A DNA stretch of 64,000 nucleotides, taken from the NCBI RefSeq assembly GCF_013404075.1, contig NZ_JACBJQ010000014.1, positions 62,001 to 126,000 on the forward strand, written 5' to 3'. A model generated the notes under the pieces. It made no database searches and had not been told where the DNA came from. It worked only from the letters and a program-made list of their open reading frames with translations. The stretch is from Mycolicibacterium vinylchloridicum (lineage in GTDB: Bacteria; Actinomycetota; Actinomycetes; Mycobacteriales; Mycobacteriaceae). Each line of letters opens with the position of its first letter. The stretch's first letter is position 1. Below are positions 43,702-56,949 of the stretch, piece by piece. The position numbers and the translations under genes were made by a program.

Positions 43702-46398
43702 GTGCAGACACACGAGATCAGGAAGCGGTTCCTGGATCATTTCGTGAAGGCAGGTCACACCGAGGTGCCGAGTGCCTCGGTGATCCTCGACGACCCGAAC
43801 CTGCTATTCGTCAATGCCGGCATGGTGCAGTTCGTGCCGTTCTTCCTCGGGCAGCGCACGCCGCCGTACGCGACGGCCACCAGCATCCAGAAATGCATCC
43901 GCACCCCCGACATCGACGAGGTCGGCATCACCACCCGCCACAACACCTTCTTCCAGATGGCGGGCAACTTCTCGTTCGGTGACTACTTCAAGCGCCGGGC
44001 CATCGAGCTGGCGTGGTCGTTGCTGACCACATCGGTCGACGACGGCGGCTACGGTTTCGACCCGCAGCGGCTGTGGGCGACGGTCTTCTACGACGACGAC
44101 GAGGCCGTGCAGCTGTGGCAGGAGGTCGCCGGACTGCCGATCGAGCGCATCCAGCGCCGCGGGATGGCCGACAACTACTGGTCGATGGGCATCCCCGGGC
44201 CGTGCGGTCCGTGCTCGGAGATCTACTACGACCGCGGCCCGGAGTACGGCGTGGAGGGCGGCCCGGAAGCCGACGAGAACCGCTACATCGAGATCTGGAA
44301 TCTCGTGTTCATGCAGAACGAGCGCGGCGAAGGCACCAGCAAGGACGACTTCGAGATCCTGGGCCCGTTGCCGCGCAAGAACATTGACACCGGCATGGGT
44401 GTGGAGCGCATCGCCTGCCTGCTGCAGAACGTCGACAACGTCTACGAGACCGATCTGCTGCGGCCCGTCATCGACAACGTGGAGGCCCACGCGCCACGCG
44501 GTTATGGCCAGGGCAGCCACTCCGACGACGTCCGCTACCGCGTCATCGCCGACCACAGCCGCACCGCGGCGATCATCATCGGCGACGGCGTCACGCCCGG
44601 CAACGAGGGCCGCGGCTACGTGCTGCGCCGGTTGCTGCGCCGCATCATCCGGGCGGCCAAGCTGCTGGGTGTCGAGCAGCCGATCATGGCCGAGCTGATG
44701 GTCACCGTGCGCGACGCGATGGGGCCGTCGTATCCGGAACTGGTCACCGACTTCGATCGCATCCAGCGCATCGCGGTGGCCGAGGAGACGGCGTTCAACC
44801 GGACGCTGGCCTCGGGTTCCAAGCTGTTCGAGGAAGCCGCCGCCGCGACCAAGGCCACCGGCAAGACCGTGCTGGGCGGTTCGGAGGCCTTCACCCTGCA
44901 CGACACCTACGGCTTCCCGATCGAGCTGACCCTGGAGATGGCCGCCGAGGCCGGCCTGAGCGTCGACGAGCTCGGCTTCCGTGAGCTGATGGCCGAGCAG
45001 CGCCGCCGTGCCAAGGCCGACGCCGCCGCCCGCAAGCACGCCCATGCCGACCTGTCCGCATTCCGGGAGCTGGTCGACGCCGGGCCGACGGAGTTCACCG
45101 GGTTCGACGAGCTCACCTCCGAAGCGCGGATTCTCGGCATCTTCGTCGACGGTAAGCGGGTGCCGGTGGTGGCGCATGGTGGTCGCGAGCAGGCTGCCGA
45201 GCGCATCGAAATCGTGCTCGACCGCACCCCGCTGTACGCCGAATCCGGCGGGCAGATTGCCGACGCCGGCTGGATCAGCGGCACCGGCGGCAGCGGCGCG
45301 GCCAAGGCCGCCGTCACCGACGTGCAGAAGATCGCCAAGACGCTGTGGGTGCACCGGGTCAACGTCGAGTCCGGCGAGTTCGTCGAGGGCGACACCGTCA
45401 CCGCGGCCGTCGACCCGGACTGGCGTCACGGCGCCACCCAGGGCCATTCCGGCACCCACATGGTGCACGCAGCCCTACGACAAGTGTTGGGGCCCAATGC
45501 CGTTCAGGCTGGATCGCTGAATCGTCCGGGGTACCTGCGGTTCGACTTCAACTACCAGGGCGCCTTGAGTGACGAGCAGCGCGCTCAGGTCGAGGAAGTC
45601 ACCAACGAGGCGGTGCAGGCCGACTTCGAGGTGCACACCTTCAACGAGAAGCTGGAGAAGGCCAAGGCCATGGGCGCCATGGCGATGTTCGGCGAGTCCT
45701 ATCCCGACGAGGTCCGCGTCGTCGAGATCGGCGGCCCGTTCTCGCTGGAACTGTGCGGCGGCACGCACGTGCACAACTCGGCCCAGATCGGACCGGTCAC
45801 CATCCTGGGTGAGTCGTCGGTCGGTTCTGGAGTACGCCGCGTCGAGGCCTACGTCGGTCTGGATTCGTTCCGCCACCTGGCCAAGGAACGTGCGCTGATG
45901 GCCGGGCTCGCCTCGTCGCTGAAGGTGCCGTCCGAAGAGGTGCCGGCCCGCGTCGCGACCCTCGTCGAGAAGCTCAAGTCCGCCGAGAAGGAACTCGACA
46001 GGATCCGACTGGCCACCGCGAAGGCGGCCGGGGCGAACGCCGCCGCCGGCGCCGAGCAGGTGGGTAAGGTTCGTCTTGTGGCGCAACGGATGTCAGCCGG
46101 GATGACCGCCGGTGATCTGCGCTCCCTGGTCGGCGACATCCGCGGCAAGCTCGGTTCCGAGCCCGGAGTCGTGGTGCTCATCTCCGAAGGTGACGACGGC
46201 AGCGTGCCGTTCGTGGTCGCTACCAATCCGGCCGCGCAGGACGCCGGCTTCAGCGCCAACGAACTGATCAAGCAGATCGCCTCGGCCGTCGACGGGCGGG
46301 GCGGCGGCAAGGCCGACCTGGCTCAGGGGTCCGGTAAGAACGCGGCCGGAATCGATGCGGCACTGGGGGCGGTTCGCGCAGAGATCGCGCGGAGCTAG
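43702..46398 (+). CDS. alaS: alanyl-tRNA synthetase
   Basis: Charges tRNA-Ala. The 898-residue protein has the class II catalytic core (about 1-350) with [16 protein letters not shown]. The editing domain follows, with zinc-binding H-S-G-T-H and C-G-G-T-H (about 580-690). The C-terminal oligomerisation and tRNA-binding domain completes it. All motifs are intact and the length is normal. The GTG at 43702 has GAGGAAAG upstream; the ORF extending to 43660 is not needed. It heads the ruvX-mltG-aroE-aroC line of genes. Confidence 0.97.
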   Translation: MQTHEIRKRFLDHFVKAGHTEVPSASVILDDPNLLFVNAGMVQFVPFFLGQRTPPYATATSIQKCIRTPDIDEVGITTRHNTFFQMAGNFSFGDYFKRRAIELAWSLLTTSVDDGGYGFDPQRLWATVFYDDDEAVQLWQEVAGLPIERIQRRGMADNYWSMGIPGPCGPCSEIYYDRGPEYGVEGGPEADENRYIEIWNLVFMQNERGEGTSKDDFEILGPLPRKNIDTGMGVERIACLLQNVDNVYETDLLRPVIDNVEAHAPRGYGQGSHSDDVRYRVIADHSRTAAIIIGDGVTPGNEGRGYVLRRLLRRIIRAAKLLGVEQPIMAELMVTVRDAMGPSYPELVTDFDRIQRIAVAEETAFNRTLASGSKLFEEAAAATKATGKTVLGGSEAFTLHDTYGFPIELTLEMAAEAGLSVDELGFRELMAEQRRRAKADAAARKHAHADLSAFRELVDAGPTEFTGFDELTSEARILGIFVDGKRVPVVAHGGREQAAERIEIVLDRTPLYAESGGQIADAGWISGTGGSGAAKAAVTDVQKIAKTLWVHRVNVESGEFVEGDTVTAAVDPDWRHGATQGHSGTHMVHAALRQVLGPNAVQAGSLNRPGYLRFDFNYQGALSDEQRAQVEEVTNEAVQADFEVHTFNEKLEKAKAMGAMAMFGESYPDEVRVVEIGGPFSLELCGGTHVHNSAQIGPVTILGESSVGSGVRRVEAYVGLDSFRHLAKERALMAGLASSLKVPSEEVPARVATLVEKLKSAEKELDRIRLATAKAAGANAAAGAEQVGKVRLVAQRMSAGMTAGDLRSLVGDIRGKLGSEPGVVVLISEGDDGSVPFVVATNPAAQDAGFSANELIKQIASAVDGRGGGKADLAQGSGKNAAGIDAALGAVRAEIARS

Positions 46399-46403
46399 CC
46401 TCC

Positions 46404-46907
46404 GTGCTCTCCGCACAGAACCGTGTGCCCGACCGGCCCGGCGCAGATGATCCCGGGCGGGGCCGTCGGCTCGGCATAGACGTGGGAACTGTGCGGATCG
46501 GGGTGGCGGTCAGCGACCCCGACGGAATCTTGGCGACCCCGGTGGAAACAGTGCGGCGCGAGCGCACCGGCAAGCATCTGCGCCGGCTGACCGCGCTGGT
46601 CTCCGAGCTCGACATCGTCGAAGTGATCGTCGGGTTGCCGCGCACGCTCGCCGACCGCGCCGGGACGTCGGCACAGGACGCGGTCGACGTGGCCGACGCG
46701 CTCGCCGGGCGGATCGCCCCGGTGCCGGTGCGGTTGGCCGATGAAAGGTTGACGACGGTGGTGGCGCAGCGGTCGCTGCGCGAGGCAGGCGTGCGCGCCA
46801 AGGCTGCGCGCTCAGTGATCGACCAGGCTGCCGCGGTCGGGATTCTGCAAGGTTGGCTCGATCAGCGCCGCAATGCTGCGGCCGGCACCGGGAGCGGCGA
46901 TGCGTGA
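46404..46907 (+). CDS. ruvX: Holliday junction resolvase RuvX/YqgF
   Basis: This 167-residue RNase H-fold protein has the active-site [13 protein letters not shown] (about 23-35, Asp in the first strand), E-V-I-V-G-L-P (about 73-79) and D-E-R-L-T-T (about 112-117). YqgF family members are putative Holliday junction resolvases and have been linked to 16S rRNA processing. It starts six bases after alaS and its end overlaps the mltG start by eight bases. The M. tuberculosis homologue is, from memory, Rv2554c. Confidence 0.9.
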   Translation: MLSAQNRVPDRPGADDPGRGRRLGIDVGTVRIGVAVSDPDGILATPVETVRRERTGKHLRRLTALVSELDIVEVIVGLPRTLADRAGTSAQDAVDVADALAGRIAPVPVRLADERLTTVVAQRSLREAGVRAKAARSVIDQAAAVGILQGWLDQRRNAAAGTGSGDA

Positions 46908-48132
46908 CGATTACGACGACCGCTCGGGCCCGGTGGCGGTCGGTCCGCCGAGGCGAAAGATGAGTCGCCTCGAACGGGTTCGGGCGCGGCGAAACCGTAA
47001 CCGCCGCAGGATGATCGGCGCCGCTGCGGTGTCGCTGCTGATCATCGTGGTGGTGGCCGCCGTGTACCTGGGCGGCAAGCTGTTCAGTGGCAGCTCCGGA
47101 GAGTATGCCGGCGAGGGCAAGGACGACGTGGTGATCCAGGTCCACGAGGGCGACTCCACCACCCAGATCGGGCAGACACTGCGCGACAAGAACGTCGTCT
47201 CCAACGTCAAGGGATTCGTCGACGCGGCGAAGGACAACGCCGCGATCGCGGCCATCCAGCCGGGGTTCTACTCGGTGCGCACCGAGATGGCGGCGTCGGC
47301 GGCCGTGCAGCGCCTGGCCGACCCGCACAACCGGGTGGGCAAGCTGGTCATCCCCGAGGGCCGTCAGCTCGACGACGTCGCCGAGGTCGGCACGGGCAGG
47401 GTGACCGACGGCATCTTCGCCTTGATCTCGAAGGCCACGTGCGTGCCGATGAACGGCGGCCAGAAATGCGTGGCGGCCGAGGATCTGCGCAAGGCGGCTG
47501 AGCAGGCACCGCCCGAGCAGCTGAACGTCCCGCAATGGGCGACGCAACCGGTGACCTCGCTCGGCAAGAACCATCGCCGCCTGGAAGGGCTGGTCGCCCC
47601 GGGCACCTGGAACGTCGACCCGTCGGCAACGCCGCAGGAGATCCTGGCCAAGCTGGTCGGCCAGAGCGTCGACCACTACGTCGCCGGCGGCCTGCTGGAC
47701 ACCGCGACAGCGATGAATATGTCGCCGTACCAGATCCTGGTCGTCGGATCGCTGGTTCAGCGCGAGGCCAAGCCGCACGACTTCGCAAAGGTCGCACGGG
47801 TGATCTATAACCGGCTGGCGGTGCCGCAGAAGCTGGAATTCGATTCGACGGTCAACTACGCCCTGGATCGCCAGGAAGTCGCCACCACCGACGCCGACCG
47901 GGCCCAGGTGACGCCGTGGAACACCTACGCAATGGAGGGGTTGCCCGCGACGCCGATCTGCTCACCCGGTGACGAGGCACTGGCAGCGGCCGAGCGGCCC
48001 GAACCGGGGGACTGGTTGTACTTCGTGACCGTGGACAAAGACGGCACTACCCTGTTCACCCGCGACTACCAGCAGCACCTGGCGAACATCGAACTGGCCA
48101 AGCGCAACGGCGTGCTCGACTCGGCACGCTAG
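46900..48132 (+). CDS. mltG: endolytic transglycosylase MltG
   Basis: This 410-residue inner-membrane enzyme ends glycan strands by cleaving nascent peptidoglycan. It has a basic cytoplasmic N-terminus (1-38), one membrane helix (about 39-59) and a periplasmic YceG domain. The catalytic Glu is at about 289 in [17 protein letters not shown] and T-P-W-N-T-Y complete the active-site fold. The ATG at 46900 has GGAG and overlaps the ruvX end. The last base of its stop is the first base of the aroE start. Confidence 0.92.
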   Translation: MRDDYDDRSGPVAVGPPRRKMSRLERVRARRNRNRRRMIGAAAVSLLIIVVVAAVYLGGKLFSGSSGEYAGEGKDDVVIQVHEGDSTTQIGQTLRDKNVVSNVKGFVDAAKDNAAIAAIQPGFYSVRTEMAASAAVQRLADPHNRVGKLVIPEGRQLDDVAEVGTGRVTDGIFALISKATCVPMNGGQKCVAAEDLRKAAEQAPPEQLNVPQWATQPVTSLGKNHRRLEGLVAPGTWNVDPSATPQEILAKLVGQSVDHYVAGGLLDTATAMNMSPYQILVVGSLVQREAKPHDFAKVARVIYNRLAVPQKLEFDSTVNYALDRQEVATTDADRAQVTPWNTYAMEGLPATPICSPGDEALAAAERPEPGDWLYFVTVDKDGTTLFTRDYQQHLANIELAKRNGVLDSAR

Positions 48133-48932
48133 TGGCTGCGCGTAAGGCGGCCGTTCTCGGTTCACCGGTCGCACATTCCAAATCGCCGCTGCTGCACCTG
48201 GCCGCCTACCGTGCACTGGGCCTCACCGACTGGACCTATGACCGCATCGAGTGCACTGCCGACGAATTACCTTCGCTGGTAAGGGGATTGGGCCCGGAGT
48301 GGGTCGGCGTCTCAGTCACCATGCCGGGCAAGTTCGCCGCGCTGCAGTTCGCCGACGAGCGCACCGAGCGCGCCGAACTGGTCGGCTCGGCCAACACCCT
48401 CGTCCGCACCGAGCGCGGCTGGCGCGCCGACAACACCGATATCGACGGGGTCGCCGGCGCGCTGGCGCACGTGCGGCACCTGCGCCATGCGATCGTGCTG
48501 GGGTCGGGGGGCACCGCACCCGCGGCCGTCGTCGCGCTGGCCGATATCGGGGCGATCGAGATCACCGTGGTCGCCCGCAGCCACGACAAGGCGGCCCGGT
48601 TGGTGAATCTCGGTCCGGCCATCGACGTCACCACCGCGTTCTGCGCCCTGGGCGATCCGCGTCTGCCCGAGGTCGTGGCCACCGCCGATGTCCTGGTCAG
48701 CACGATCCCCGCCGAGGCCGCGGCCGCTCACGCGGACGTGTTCGCCGGTGTCCCGGTGCTGCTCGACGCCATCTACGACCCGTGGCCCACCCCGCTGGCC
48801 GCCGCCGTGGGCGAGGCCGGTGGCGAGGTGATCAGCGGTGTGCAGATGCTGCTGCACCAGGCGTTCAGTCAGGTCGAACAATTCACAGGCCGGCCGGCGC
48901 CGCGGGAGCAGATGGCGGCCGCGCTGGGTTAA
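48132..48932 (+). CDS. aroE: shikimate dehydrogenase
   Basis: Reduces 3-dehydroshikimate to shikimate with NADPH. The 266-residue protein has the substrate S-K-S-P motif (about 17-20), S-V-T-M-P-G-K with the catalytic Lys (about 59-65), N-T-D-I-D-G (about 97-102), and the nucleotide-binding V-L-G-S-G-G-T (about 119-125). The GTG start shares one base with the mltG stop. It is the fourth gene of the coupled alaS-ruvX-mltG-aroE set and precedes a prepilin peptidase and the other aro genes. Confidence 0.94.
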   Translation: MAARKAAVLGSPVAHSKSPLLHLAAYRALGLTDWTYDRIECTADELPSLVRGLGPEWVGVSVTMPGKFAALQFADERTERAELVGSANTLVRTERGWRADNTDIDGVAGALAHVRHLRHAIVLGSGGTAPAAVVALADIGAIEITVVARSHDKAARLVNLGPAIDVTTAFCALGDPRLPEVVATADVLVSTIPAEAAAAHADVFAGVPVLLDAIYDPWPTPLAAAVGEAGGEVISGVQMLLHQAFSQVEQFTGRPAPREQMAAALG

Positions 48933-48941
48933 CGTCCGCCG

Positions 48942-49370
48942 GTGCGCTTGTTCGTGGTCGGGGTCGTGCTGCTGTGGACGGCCACGCTGACCGTGTTCGA
49001 CGTGCGCCACCGTCGGCTGCCCAATGCGCTGACGCTGCCGGGCGCGGTCGCGGTCCTTGCGGTCGCGGCCTGGTGCGGTCACGGGATGCCCGCGCTGGCC
49101 GGAGCGCTCGGCCTGGCAGGGCTGTATCTCGTTGTGCACCTGGTGTTTCCGGCCGGATTGGGTGCCGGTGATGTCAAGCTGGCGCTCGGGGTGGGCGGGC
49201 TGACGGGTGCCTTCGGGCCCGATGTCTGGCTGCTGGCGGCACTGGGTGCGCCGGTGCTGACGGCATTGCTGGCCGTCGTGATCGCGGTGTCCGATCGGAC
49301 CACGACGGTGCCGCACGGCCCGTCGATGTGTCTGGCGAGCCTGGCCGCCGCGGCGCTAGCGGTGTTCTGA
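48942..49370 (+). CDS. A24-family prepilin peptidase-like protein
   Basis: This 142-residue polytopic membrane protein matches the A24 (type IV prepilin peptidase) core. The catalytic Asp pair are in V-F-D-V-R-H-R-R-L-P-N (about 18-28) and G-A-G-D-V-K-L-A (about 73-80). It lacks the N-terminal methylase domain of full-length PilD, as do small actinobacterial enzymes. It would cleave prepilin leader peptides, but no pilin gene is in the window. It lies nine bases after aroE and 60 before aroC. Confidence 0.85.
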   Translation: MRLFVVGVVLLWTATLTVFDVRHRRLPNALTLPGAVAVLAVAAWCGHGMPALAGALGLAGLYLVVHLVFPAGLGAGDVKLALGVGGLTGAFGPDVWLLAALGAPVLTALLAVVIAVSDRTTTVPHGPSMCLASLAAAALAVF

Positions 49371-49430
49371 GGCGGCACCGTCGCGAAAGCAAATTGGGTC
49401 TGCCGTGACCGGCGTGGGAAGATGGGACGC

Positions 49431-50639
49431 GTGTTGCGATGGACGACCGCCGGTGAATCCCACGGCCGCGCGCTGGTAGCCGTGGTCGAAGGCATGGTCG
49501 CCGGTGTGCAGGTCACCTCCTCAGACATCGCCGAGCAGCTCGCTCGCCGGCGTCTGGGCTATGGCCGCGGCGCCCGGATGAAGTTCGAGCAAGACCAGGT
49601 CACCGTGCTGGCCGGGGTCCGGCACGGCTCCACTCTGGGTGGCCCGATCGCCATCGAGATCGGCAACACCGAGTGGCCCAAATGGGAGACCGTCATGGCG
49701 TCCGACCCGGTGGCCGCCGAAGACCTCGACGTGGCCCGCAATGCGCCGCTGACCCGGCCCCGGCCCGGTCACGCTGATTTCGCGGGGATGCTCAAATACG
49801 GCTTCGACGACGCCCGCCCGGTCCTGGAGCGGGCCAGCGCCCGCGAGACCGCCGCGCGGGTCGCGGCGGGCACCGTGGCCCGGTCCTTCCTCCGTCAGGC
49901 GCTCGGCGTCGAGGTGCTCTCGCACGTCATCTCCATCGGGGCATCGGCGCCCTACGACGGGCTGCCGCCGGCCGCCGGCGATCTGGCCCGCATCGACGAG
50001 AGCCCGGTGCGTGCCTTCGACAAGGCCGCCGAGGCCGACATGATCGAACAGATCGAGGCCGCCAAACGCGACGGCGACACCCTGGGCGGCGTCGTCGAAG
50101 TCGTCGTCCACGGCCTGCCGATCGGCCTGGGCTCGTTCACCAGCGGTGACAACCGGCTCGACAGTCAGCTCGCCGCCGCGGTGATGGGCATCCAGGCCAT
50201 CAAGGGTGTCGAAATCGGCGACGGCTTCGAAACCGCGCGCCGGCGCGGCAGCCAGGCCCACGACGAGATGTACCCCGGCCCCGACGGCGTGGTCCGCGCC
50301 ACCAACCGGGCCGGCGGCCTGGAGGGCGGCATGACCAACGGGCTGCCGCTGCGCGTGCGGGCGGCGATGAAGCCGATCTCGACCGTGCCGCGCGCACTGG
50401 CCACCGTCGACATGGCCACCGGCGACGAGGCAGTCGCCATCCACCAGCGCTCCGATGTGTGCGCGGTGCCCGCCGCGGCCGTCGTCGTCGAGACGATGGT
50501 CGCGCTGGTGCTGGCCCGCGCCGCCCTGCAGAAATTCGGTGGTGACTCGCTGTCGGAGACCCGCCGCAATGTCGACTCCTACCTTCAGGCAGTCGCCGAG
50601 CGTATGCCGTCCGATTCGCCAGTGCGGGTGTCGGGGTAG
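49431..50639 (+). CDS. aroC: chorismate synthase
   Basis: Converts EPSP to chorismate using reduced FMN. This 402-residue protein starts [12 protein letters not shown], the family's signature with His in [14 protein letters not shown] (about 102-110), [11 protein letters not shown] (about 129-139) and [10 protein letters not shown] (about 336-345) are present. The GTG at 49431 is chosen by homology; the ATG at 49422 adds three residues. It precedes aroK by four bases. In M. tuberculosis this gene is called aroF. Confidence 0.95.
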   Translation: MLRWTTAGESHGRALVAVVEGMVAGVQVTSSDIAEQLARRRLGYGRGARMKFEQDQVTVLAGVRHGSTLGGPIAIEIGNTEWPKWETVMASDPVAAEDLDVARNAPLTRPRPGHADFAGMLKYGFDDARPVLERASARETAARVAAGTVARSFLRQALGVEVLSHVISIGASAPYDGLPPAAGDLARIDESPVRAFDKAAEADMIEQIEAAKRDGDTLGGVVEVVVHGLPIGLGSFTSGDNRLDSQLAAAVMGIQAIKGVEIGDGFETARRRGSQAHDEMYPGPDGVVRATNRAGGLEGGMTNGLPLRVRAAMKPISTVPRALATVDMATGDEAVAIHQRSDVCAVPAAAVVVETMVALVLARAALQKFGGDSLSETRRNVDSYLQAVAERMPSDSPVRVSG

Positions 50640-50643
50640 CGCG

Positions 50644-52834
<2,191 letters not shown>

Positions 52835-52843
52835 TCTCCGGGG

Positions 52844-53722
52844 GTGCAGAACCAGATCGCGTTGGGCGCAGCCAACGTCACGCGCGTTGTCGAGACCCAA
52901 ATCCACATGCGGACATCGCTGTTCGCCGACACCCCGGCGCAGGCCTGGGACGACCATGCCGACCTGCTGGAGCCGCACTTCTGGCACCGTGCGGCCGAGC
53001 AGTGGCGCATCGCGATGCAGTCGTGGGTGGTGGAGGTCGACGGTCTGGTCGTGGTGGTCGACACCGGCGTCGGAAACGACCGCGACCGGCCGCACATGCC
53101 GCCCCTGGATCATCTGTCGACCGACTTCCTGCACTCGTTCACCGCTGCGGGGTACGACCCGGCGACCGTCGACGTCGTGATCAACACCCACCTGCACACC
53201 GACCACGTCGGCTGGAACACCCAACTGGTCGACGGACATTGGGTGCCGACGTTCCCCAACGCCCGCTACGTGATGCCCGAAGCGGACTACCGCTTCTTCG
53301 GGCCAGGAGGAGAGGGAGAGAACGACGGCATGCGAACGGTGCTGGCCGACAGCGTGATTCCGGTGACCGATCAGATCCAGCTGTGGTCCGACGAGTTGGA
53401 ACTCAGTCCGTCACTTCGGCTGCGTCCAGCCGTAGGGCACACCCCCGGGTCCTCGGTGTTGTGGCTCGACGCGGGCGCTCCCGCCGTGTTCGTCGGCGAC
53501 CTGACACACTGCCCGATCCAGATCCGGCGGCCCGATGACGCCTGCGCGTTCGACGTCGACCCGGCCGCCGCCCGCGGCACGCGCAGGCGGGTCTTCACCG
53601 AGGCCACCCACGCCAAGGCGGCGGTTTTTCCCGCGCACTATCCCGGCCACGGCGGTCCGGTGCTCGTCGCGGACGGCGACAGTTTCGACGTTGACGGCTG
53701 GGCGGCGCTCGACGCGATCTAG
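52844..53722 (+). CDS. MBL-fold metallo-hydrolase
   Basis: This 292-residue metallo-beta-lactamase-fold enzyme has the metal motif H-L-H-T-D-H at about 116-121, with His 189-region G-H-T-P-G-S-S and a terminal H-Y-P-G-H-G-G providing the remaining ligands. It begins M-Q-N-Q-I-A-L-G. Family members hydrolyse lactones, thioesters or phosphoesters; the substrate cannot be told. The gene is immediately after aroQ and converges with a membrane protein gene. Confidence 0.85.
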   Translation: MQNQIALGAANVTRVVETQIHMRTSLFADTPAQAWDDHADLLEPHFWHRAAEQWRIAMQSWVVEVDGLVVVVDTGVGNDRDRPHMPPLDHLSTDFLHSFTAAGYDPATVDVVINTHLHTDHVGWNTQLVDGHWVPTFPNARYVMPEADYRFFGPGGEGENDGMRTVLADSVIPVTDQIQLWSDELELSPSLRLRPAVGHTPGSSVLWLDAGAPAVFVGDLTHCPIQIRRPDDACAFDVDPAAARGTRRRVFTEATHAKAAVFPAHYPGHGGPVLVADGDSFDVDGWAALDAI

Positions 53723-54576
53723 CCGGTGCTGGGCACCGAGTAACAGATCGCGGTCGACACGATCGTCGGCAGCACGAACCCGGTGATGATGCTCGCGATC
53801 ACCACGCCGACGTGCGGCGCTGCCAACCATTCGTCAGGTATGCGCGACGCGCTGCCGGCAAGTGCCGACGCCAGGATCGCCAGCACCAGCATGCTCACGG
53901 TCGCCAGCCGGATCGAACGCATCGCCAGCTGTGTCGATTCGGCCGGATTGACCAGGGACCGGCGCAACCGCAGGCTCCGCACGGCAACCAGACGGAGGTC
54001 GACCAGTACTACCACCGCCGTCGCACCGATCACCGCGCCGATCGCCCATGACGCGGATCTCCCGGCGTACATGAATGTCAGGTAGTCGATCGCGGTCTCG
54101 CTCATGACCAACGTCATCGACAGGGCGGCGGTGAACGTCAGCCAGCTGCCGAGGACCGCGAGAAAGCAGTAGGCCCTGGTGTCCTGGTCGTCGTCGGCTT
54201 GGTCGGGAAACTTGTTGACGACGTGGCTGGCGAGCATCCAGGCCAGGCCGCCGAACAGCGCGGTCGTGCCCGCCGCGAGCATTCCGGTGGCCGATATGCC
54301 CTGTGTCCACGCCACTGCACAGACGGCGCGCCGGTCACCGTCCTCGGGTACCTGGGTGCCGGTGATCAGGCTGAACACGAAACTGTCCAGCATCAAGACC
54401 AGAACCGCACAGGAGAACAACGCCAGCGTGTGCACGCCCTCGCGGGTGTTGCGGTCGAACAGCAACGCAATCGCGGTGATCAGGAAACCGCCAAGCACAC
54501 CGGCCAACTGCGACGTCGACGGTGCCGACGTGAGCAGGCTCCATTGGTCGGTACTGCAGGCCGTGTCCGGATTCAT
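53719..54576 (-). CDS. polytopic membrane protein of unknown function
   Basis: This 285-residue protein has about six or seven hydrophobic helices, starting around 22-40, with charged loops including a D-R-N-T-R segment and a D-D-D-Q-D loop near 127. No transporter or enzyme family is recognised. It overlaps the MBL-fold gene end by four bases and follows the B-4DMT-like gene in the same direction by 30 bases. It is probably an actinobacterial lineage-specific gene. Confidence 0.65.
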   Translation of the reverse strand: MNPDTACSTDQWSLLTSAPSTSQLAGVLGGFLITAIALLFDRNTREGVHTLALFSCAVLVLMLDSFVFSLITGTQVPEDGDRRAVCAVAWTQGISATGMLAAGTTALFGGLAWMLASHVVNKFPDQADDDQDTRAYCFLAVLGSWLTFTAALSMTLVMSETAIDYLTFMYAGRSASWAIGAVIGATAVVVLVDLRLVAVRSLRLRRSLVNPAESTQLAMRSIRLATVSMLVLAILASALAGSASRIPDEWLAAPHVGVVIASIITGFVLPTIVSTAICYSVPSTG

Positions 54577-54606
54577 CTCCGAAGCGAGGGGCCGGCGGCG
54601 AGAGGC

Positions 54607-55230
54607 TCAGGCCTTGTCGTCCCGGCCCTTGGTCATGTCGATCTGCTCGGTCGGCTCGTCGCGCTCGGCGGTCGCCACGGCCGAGGTGCGTTCCTCGGTT
54701 GCGGCGCCCTCGTGGGACAGTCCGGCGATGGGCCCGGTGCGGTCGTCGTCACGGACGGCGTCGAATACGCTGCCCGTGCTGCCGTCCTCGCGGCGGCGCT
54801 CCTGGGGAGGCCGCTTGCGGTCGACCAGGAAGCGGCCGATGGCGACCGCGGCGATGGCCGGGACGAACACCACCAGCGCGGTGAATGCCGCGAACGTGGT
54901 GAGCTCACCGATCAGACCCTCGGCGTAGACGTTCTTGTACACCAGCGAGACGATCCAGGTGACCAGGCCGCTCAGGATCCCGGCGATCAGCCCGGCCAGC
55001 AGCCACGTCATCGCCAGATCGCGGCGGCGGTCCGGGTCGGGGTTGGCGTTGGCGTCGGCGCGGCCGTCGAGCAGACCCCACACGAATGCCACGATGGCGA
55101 AGAGCACCACCAGCGCGATGCTGATGAGTGCGGCCTTGGTTTCGTAGATATTGATCAGCGTGCCCTGCACGAGACGGACGATCACCATGCCGGCAGCGAA
55201 GGCCAGTCCGCGCAACAACCACGTAGTCAT
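54607..55230 (-). CDS. four-helix membrane protein, B-4DMT-like
   Basis: This 207-residue protein has four membrane helices in the first 135 residues (about 5-25, 33-54, 70-95, 105-130), then a hydrophilic charged C-terminal tail (about 140-207). It resembles what is annotated as B-4DMT family transporter in mycobacteria (Rv2536 from memory). Transport activity is unproven. It diverges from pepQ and its ATG lies about 30 bases from the pepQ start. Confidence 0.75.
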   Translation of the reverse strand: MTTWLLRGLAFAAGMVIVRLVQGTLINIYETKAALISIALVVLFAIVAFVWGLLDGRADANANPDPDRRRDLAMTWLLAGLIAGILSGLVTWIVSLVYKNVYAEGLIGELTTFAAFTALVVFVPAIAAVAIGRFLVDRKRPPQERRREDGSTGSVFDAVRDDDRTGPIAGLSHEGAATEERTSAVATAERDEPTEQIDMTKGRDDKA

Positions 55231-55249
55231 GGTTAGTCAGGGTAGCGAG

Positions 55250-55255
55250 TACCGT
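55250..55255 (+). promoter_or_regulatory. possible -10 element for pepQ
   Basis: TACCGT fits TANNNT and ends eight bases before the GTG at 55264. The spacing is slightly long for a leaderless start but no Shine-Dalgarno is seen. Confidence 0.35.
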
Positions 55256-55263
55256 CAGCGACC

Positions 55264-56355
55264 GTGACACATTCCCAACGCCGGGACCGGCTGGCTGCCC
55301 GGTTGGCGGCCGCCGGACTGGACGCGATCCTGGTGAGTGACCTGGTCAACGTCCGATACCTGTCCGGTTTCAGCGGGTCGAACGCGGCGCTTTTGGTGTT
55401 CGCCGGCGACACGCCGACGGTGCTGGCCACCGATTCGCGGTATCGCACGCAGGCCGCGCAGCAGGCGCCGGACCTGGAAACGGTGATCGAACGGGCCTGC
55501 GGGCGCCATCTGGTCGGGCGCGCGGTGGCCGACGGCGCCGCCCGGATCGGCTTCGAGAGCCATGTCGTCACCGTCGACGGGTTCGACGTGCTGTCCCGGG
55601 AACTGGACGAGCACCCGGCGGCCGAGCTGGTGCGGGCCTCCGGCACGGTCGAGGCACTGCGGGAGATCAAGGACGCCGGCGAGATCGCCCTGCTGCGGTT
55701 GGCCTGTGAGGCCGCTGACGCGGCGCTGGCAGAACTGGTGGCGGGCGGCGGCCTGCGGCCGGGGCGCACCGAGCGGGAGGTCGGCCGCCAGCTCGAGGCG
55801 CTGATGCTCGAGCACGGCGCCGACGGGCCGTCGTTCGAGACGATCGTGGCCACCGGAGCCAACTCGGCCATCCCGCATCATCGACCCACCGACGCCGTGC
55901 TGGCCAGTGGGGATTTCGTCAAGATCGACTTCGGTGCGCTGGTCGGGGGCTACCACTCCGACATGACGCGCACATTCGTGCTCGGCGAGGCTGCCGACTG
56001 GCAGCGGGAGATCTACGAGCTGGTCGCGGCGGCTCAGCGGGCGGGCCGGGATGCCCTGGACGTCGGGGCGGAGCTTCGCGACGTCGACGGCGCGGCACGG
56101 CAGGTGATCGCCGACGCCGGCTACGGCGAGTACTTCGGCCACGGCCTGGGCCACGGCGTCGGACTACAGATCCACGAAGCACCGGGAATCAACTCCGCAG
56201 CCGCCGGTACACTGCTTGCTGGCTCCGTGGTGACCGTGGAACCCGGTGTCTACCTGCCCGACCGTGGCGGTGTCCGCATCGAGGACACCCTGGTCGTCGG
56301 CGAGCGAAGCCCAGAACTGCTGACCCGGTTCCCCAAGGAACTAACGGTCGTCTAG
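55264..56355 (+). CDS. pepQ: Xaa-Pro peptidase (M24 family)
   Basis: This 363-residue cytoplasmic peptidase cleaves X-Pro bonds using two metal ions. The creatinase N-terminal domain is about 1-130 and the pita-bread catalytic domain about 140-360. Metal ligands are visible: Asp in K-I-D-F-G-A (about 220-225), Asp in S-D-M-T-R-T-F, His in G-H-G-L-G-H-G-V-G, and Glu in T-V-E-P-G-V-Y and R-I-E-D-T. It starts with GTG and precedes efp by 29 bases. The M. tuberculosis homologue is, from memory, Rv2535c. Confidence 0.9.
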   Translation: MTHSQRRDRLAARLAAAGLDAILVSDLVNVRYLSGFSGSNAALLVFAGDTPTVLATDSRYRTQAAQQAPDLETVIERACGRHLVGRAVADGAARIGFESHVVTVDGFDVLSRELDEHPAAELVRASGTVEALREIKDAGEIALLRLACEAADAALAELVAGGGLRPGRTEREVGRQLEALMLEHGADGPSFETIVATGANSAIPHHRPTDAVLASGDFVKIDFGALVGGYHSDMTRTFVLGEAADWQREIYELVAAAQRAGRDALDVGAELRDVDGAARQVIADAGYGEYFGHGLGHGVGLQIHEAPGINSAAAGTLLAGSVVTVEPGVYLPDRGGVRIEDTLVVGERSPELLTRFPKELTVV

Positions 56356-56384
56356 GACCGGACAGAAGAGGAGAACGACCGACC

Positions 56385-56948
56385 GTGGCATCCACTGCCG
56401 ATTTCAAGAACGGCCTTGTGCTGAACATCGACGGCCAGCTCTGGCAGATCATCGAGTTCCAGCACGTCAAACCGGGCAAGGGCCCGGCCTTCGTGCGCAC
56501 GAAGCTCAAGAACGTGCTCTCGGGCAAGGTCGTCGACAAGACCTACAACGCCGGGGTGAAGGTGGAGACCGCGACCGTCGACCGCCGCGACGCCACCTAC
56601 CTCTACCGCGACGGCTCCGACTTCGTGTTCATGGACTCCGAGGACTTCGAGCAGCACCCGCTGCCGGAGGCGCTGGTCGGCCGGCTGGCCGACTTCCTGC
56701 TGGAGGGCATGCCGGTGCAGATCGCGTTCAACGAGGGCGCGCCCCTGTACCTGGAGCTGCCGGTCACCGTCGAACTCGAGGTCGCCAGCACCGAACCCGG
56801 CCTGCAGGGCGACCGCTCCAGCGCGGGAACCAAGCCCGCGACGCTGGAAACCGGGGCCGAGATCCAGGTTCCGCTGTTCATCAACACCGGCGACAAGCTC
56901 AAGGTGGATTCGCGCGACGGCAGCTACCTGGGGCGTGTGAACGCCTGA
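56385..56948 (+). CDS. efp: elongation factor P
   Basis: Relieves ribosome stalling at polyproline. The 187-residue protein has three beta-barrel domains; the tip of domain I carries Lys 32 in K-P-G-K-G-P-A-F, the residue modified or used in different bacteria. No known modification enzymes are in the window. The GTG has a GAGGAGAA site upstream. efp precedes nusB by one base. Confidence 0.96.
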   Translation: MASTADFKNGLVLNIDGQLWQIIEFQHVKPGKGPAFVRTKLKNVLSGKVVDKTYNAGVKVETATVDRRDATYLYRDGSDFVFMDSEDFEQHPLPEALVGRLADFLLEGMPVQIAFNEGAPLYLELPVTVELEVASTEPGLQGDRSSAGTKPATLETGAEIQVPLFINTGDKLKVDSRDGSYLGRVNA

Positions 56949-56949
56949 T

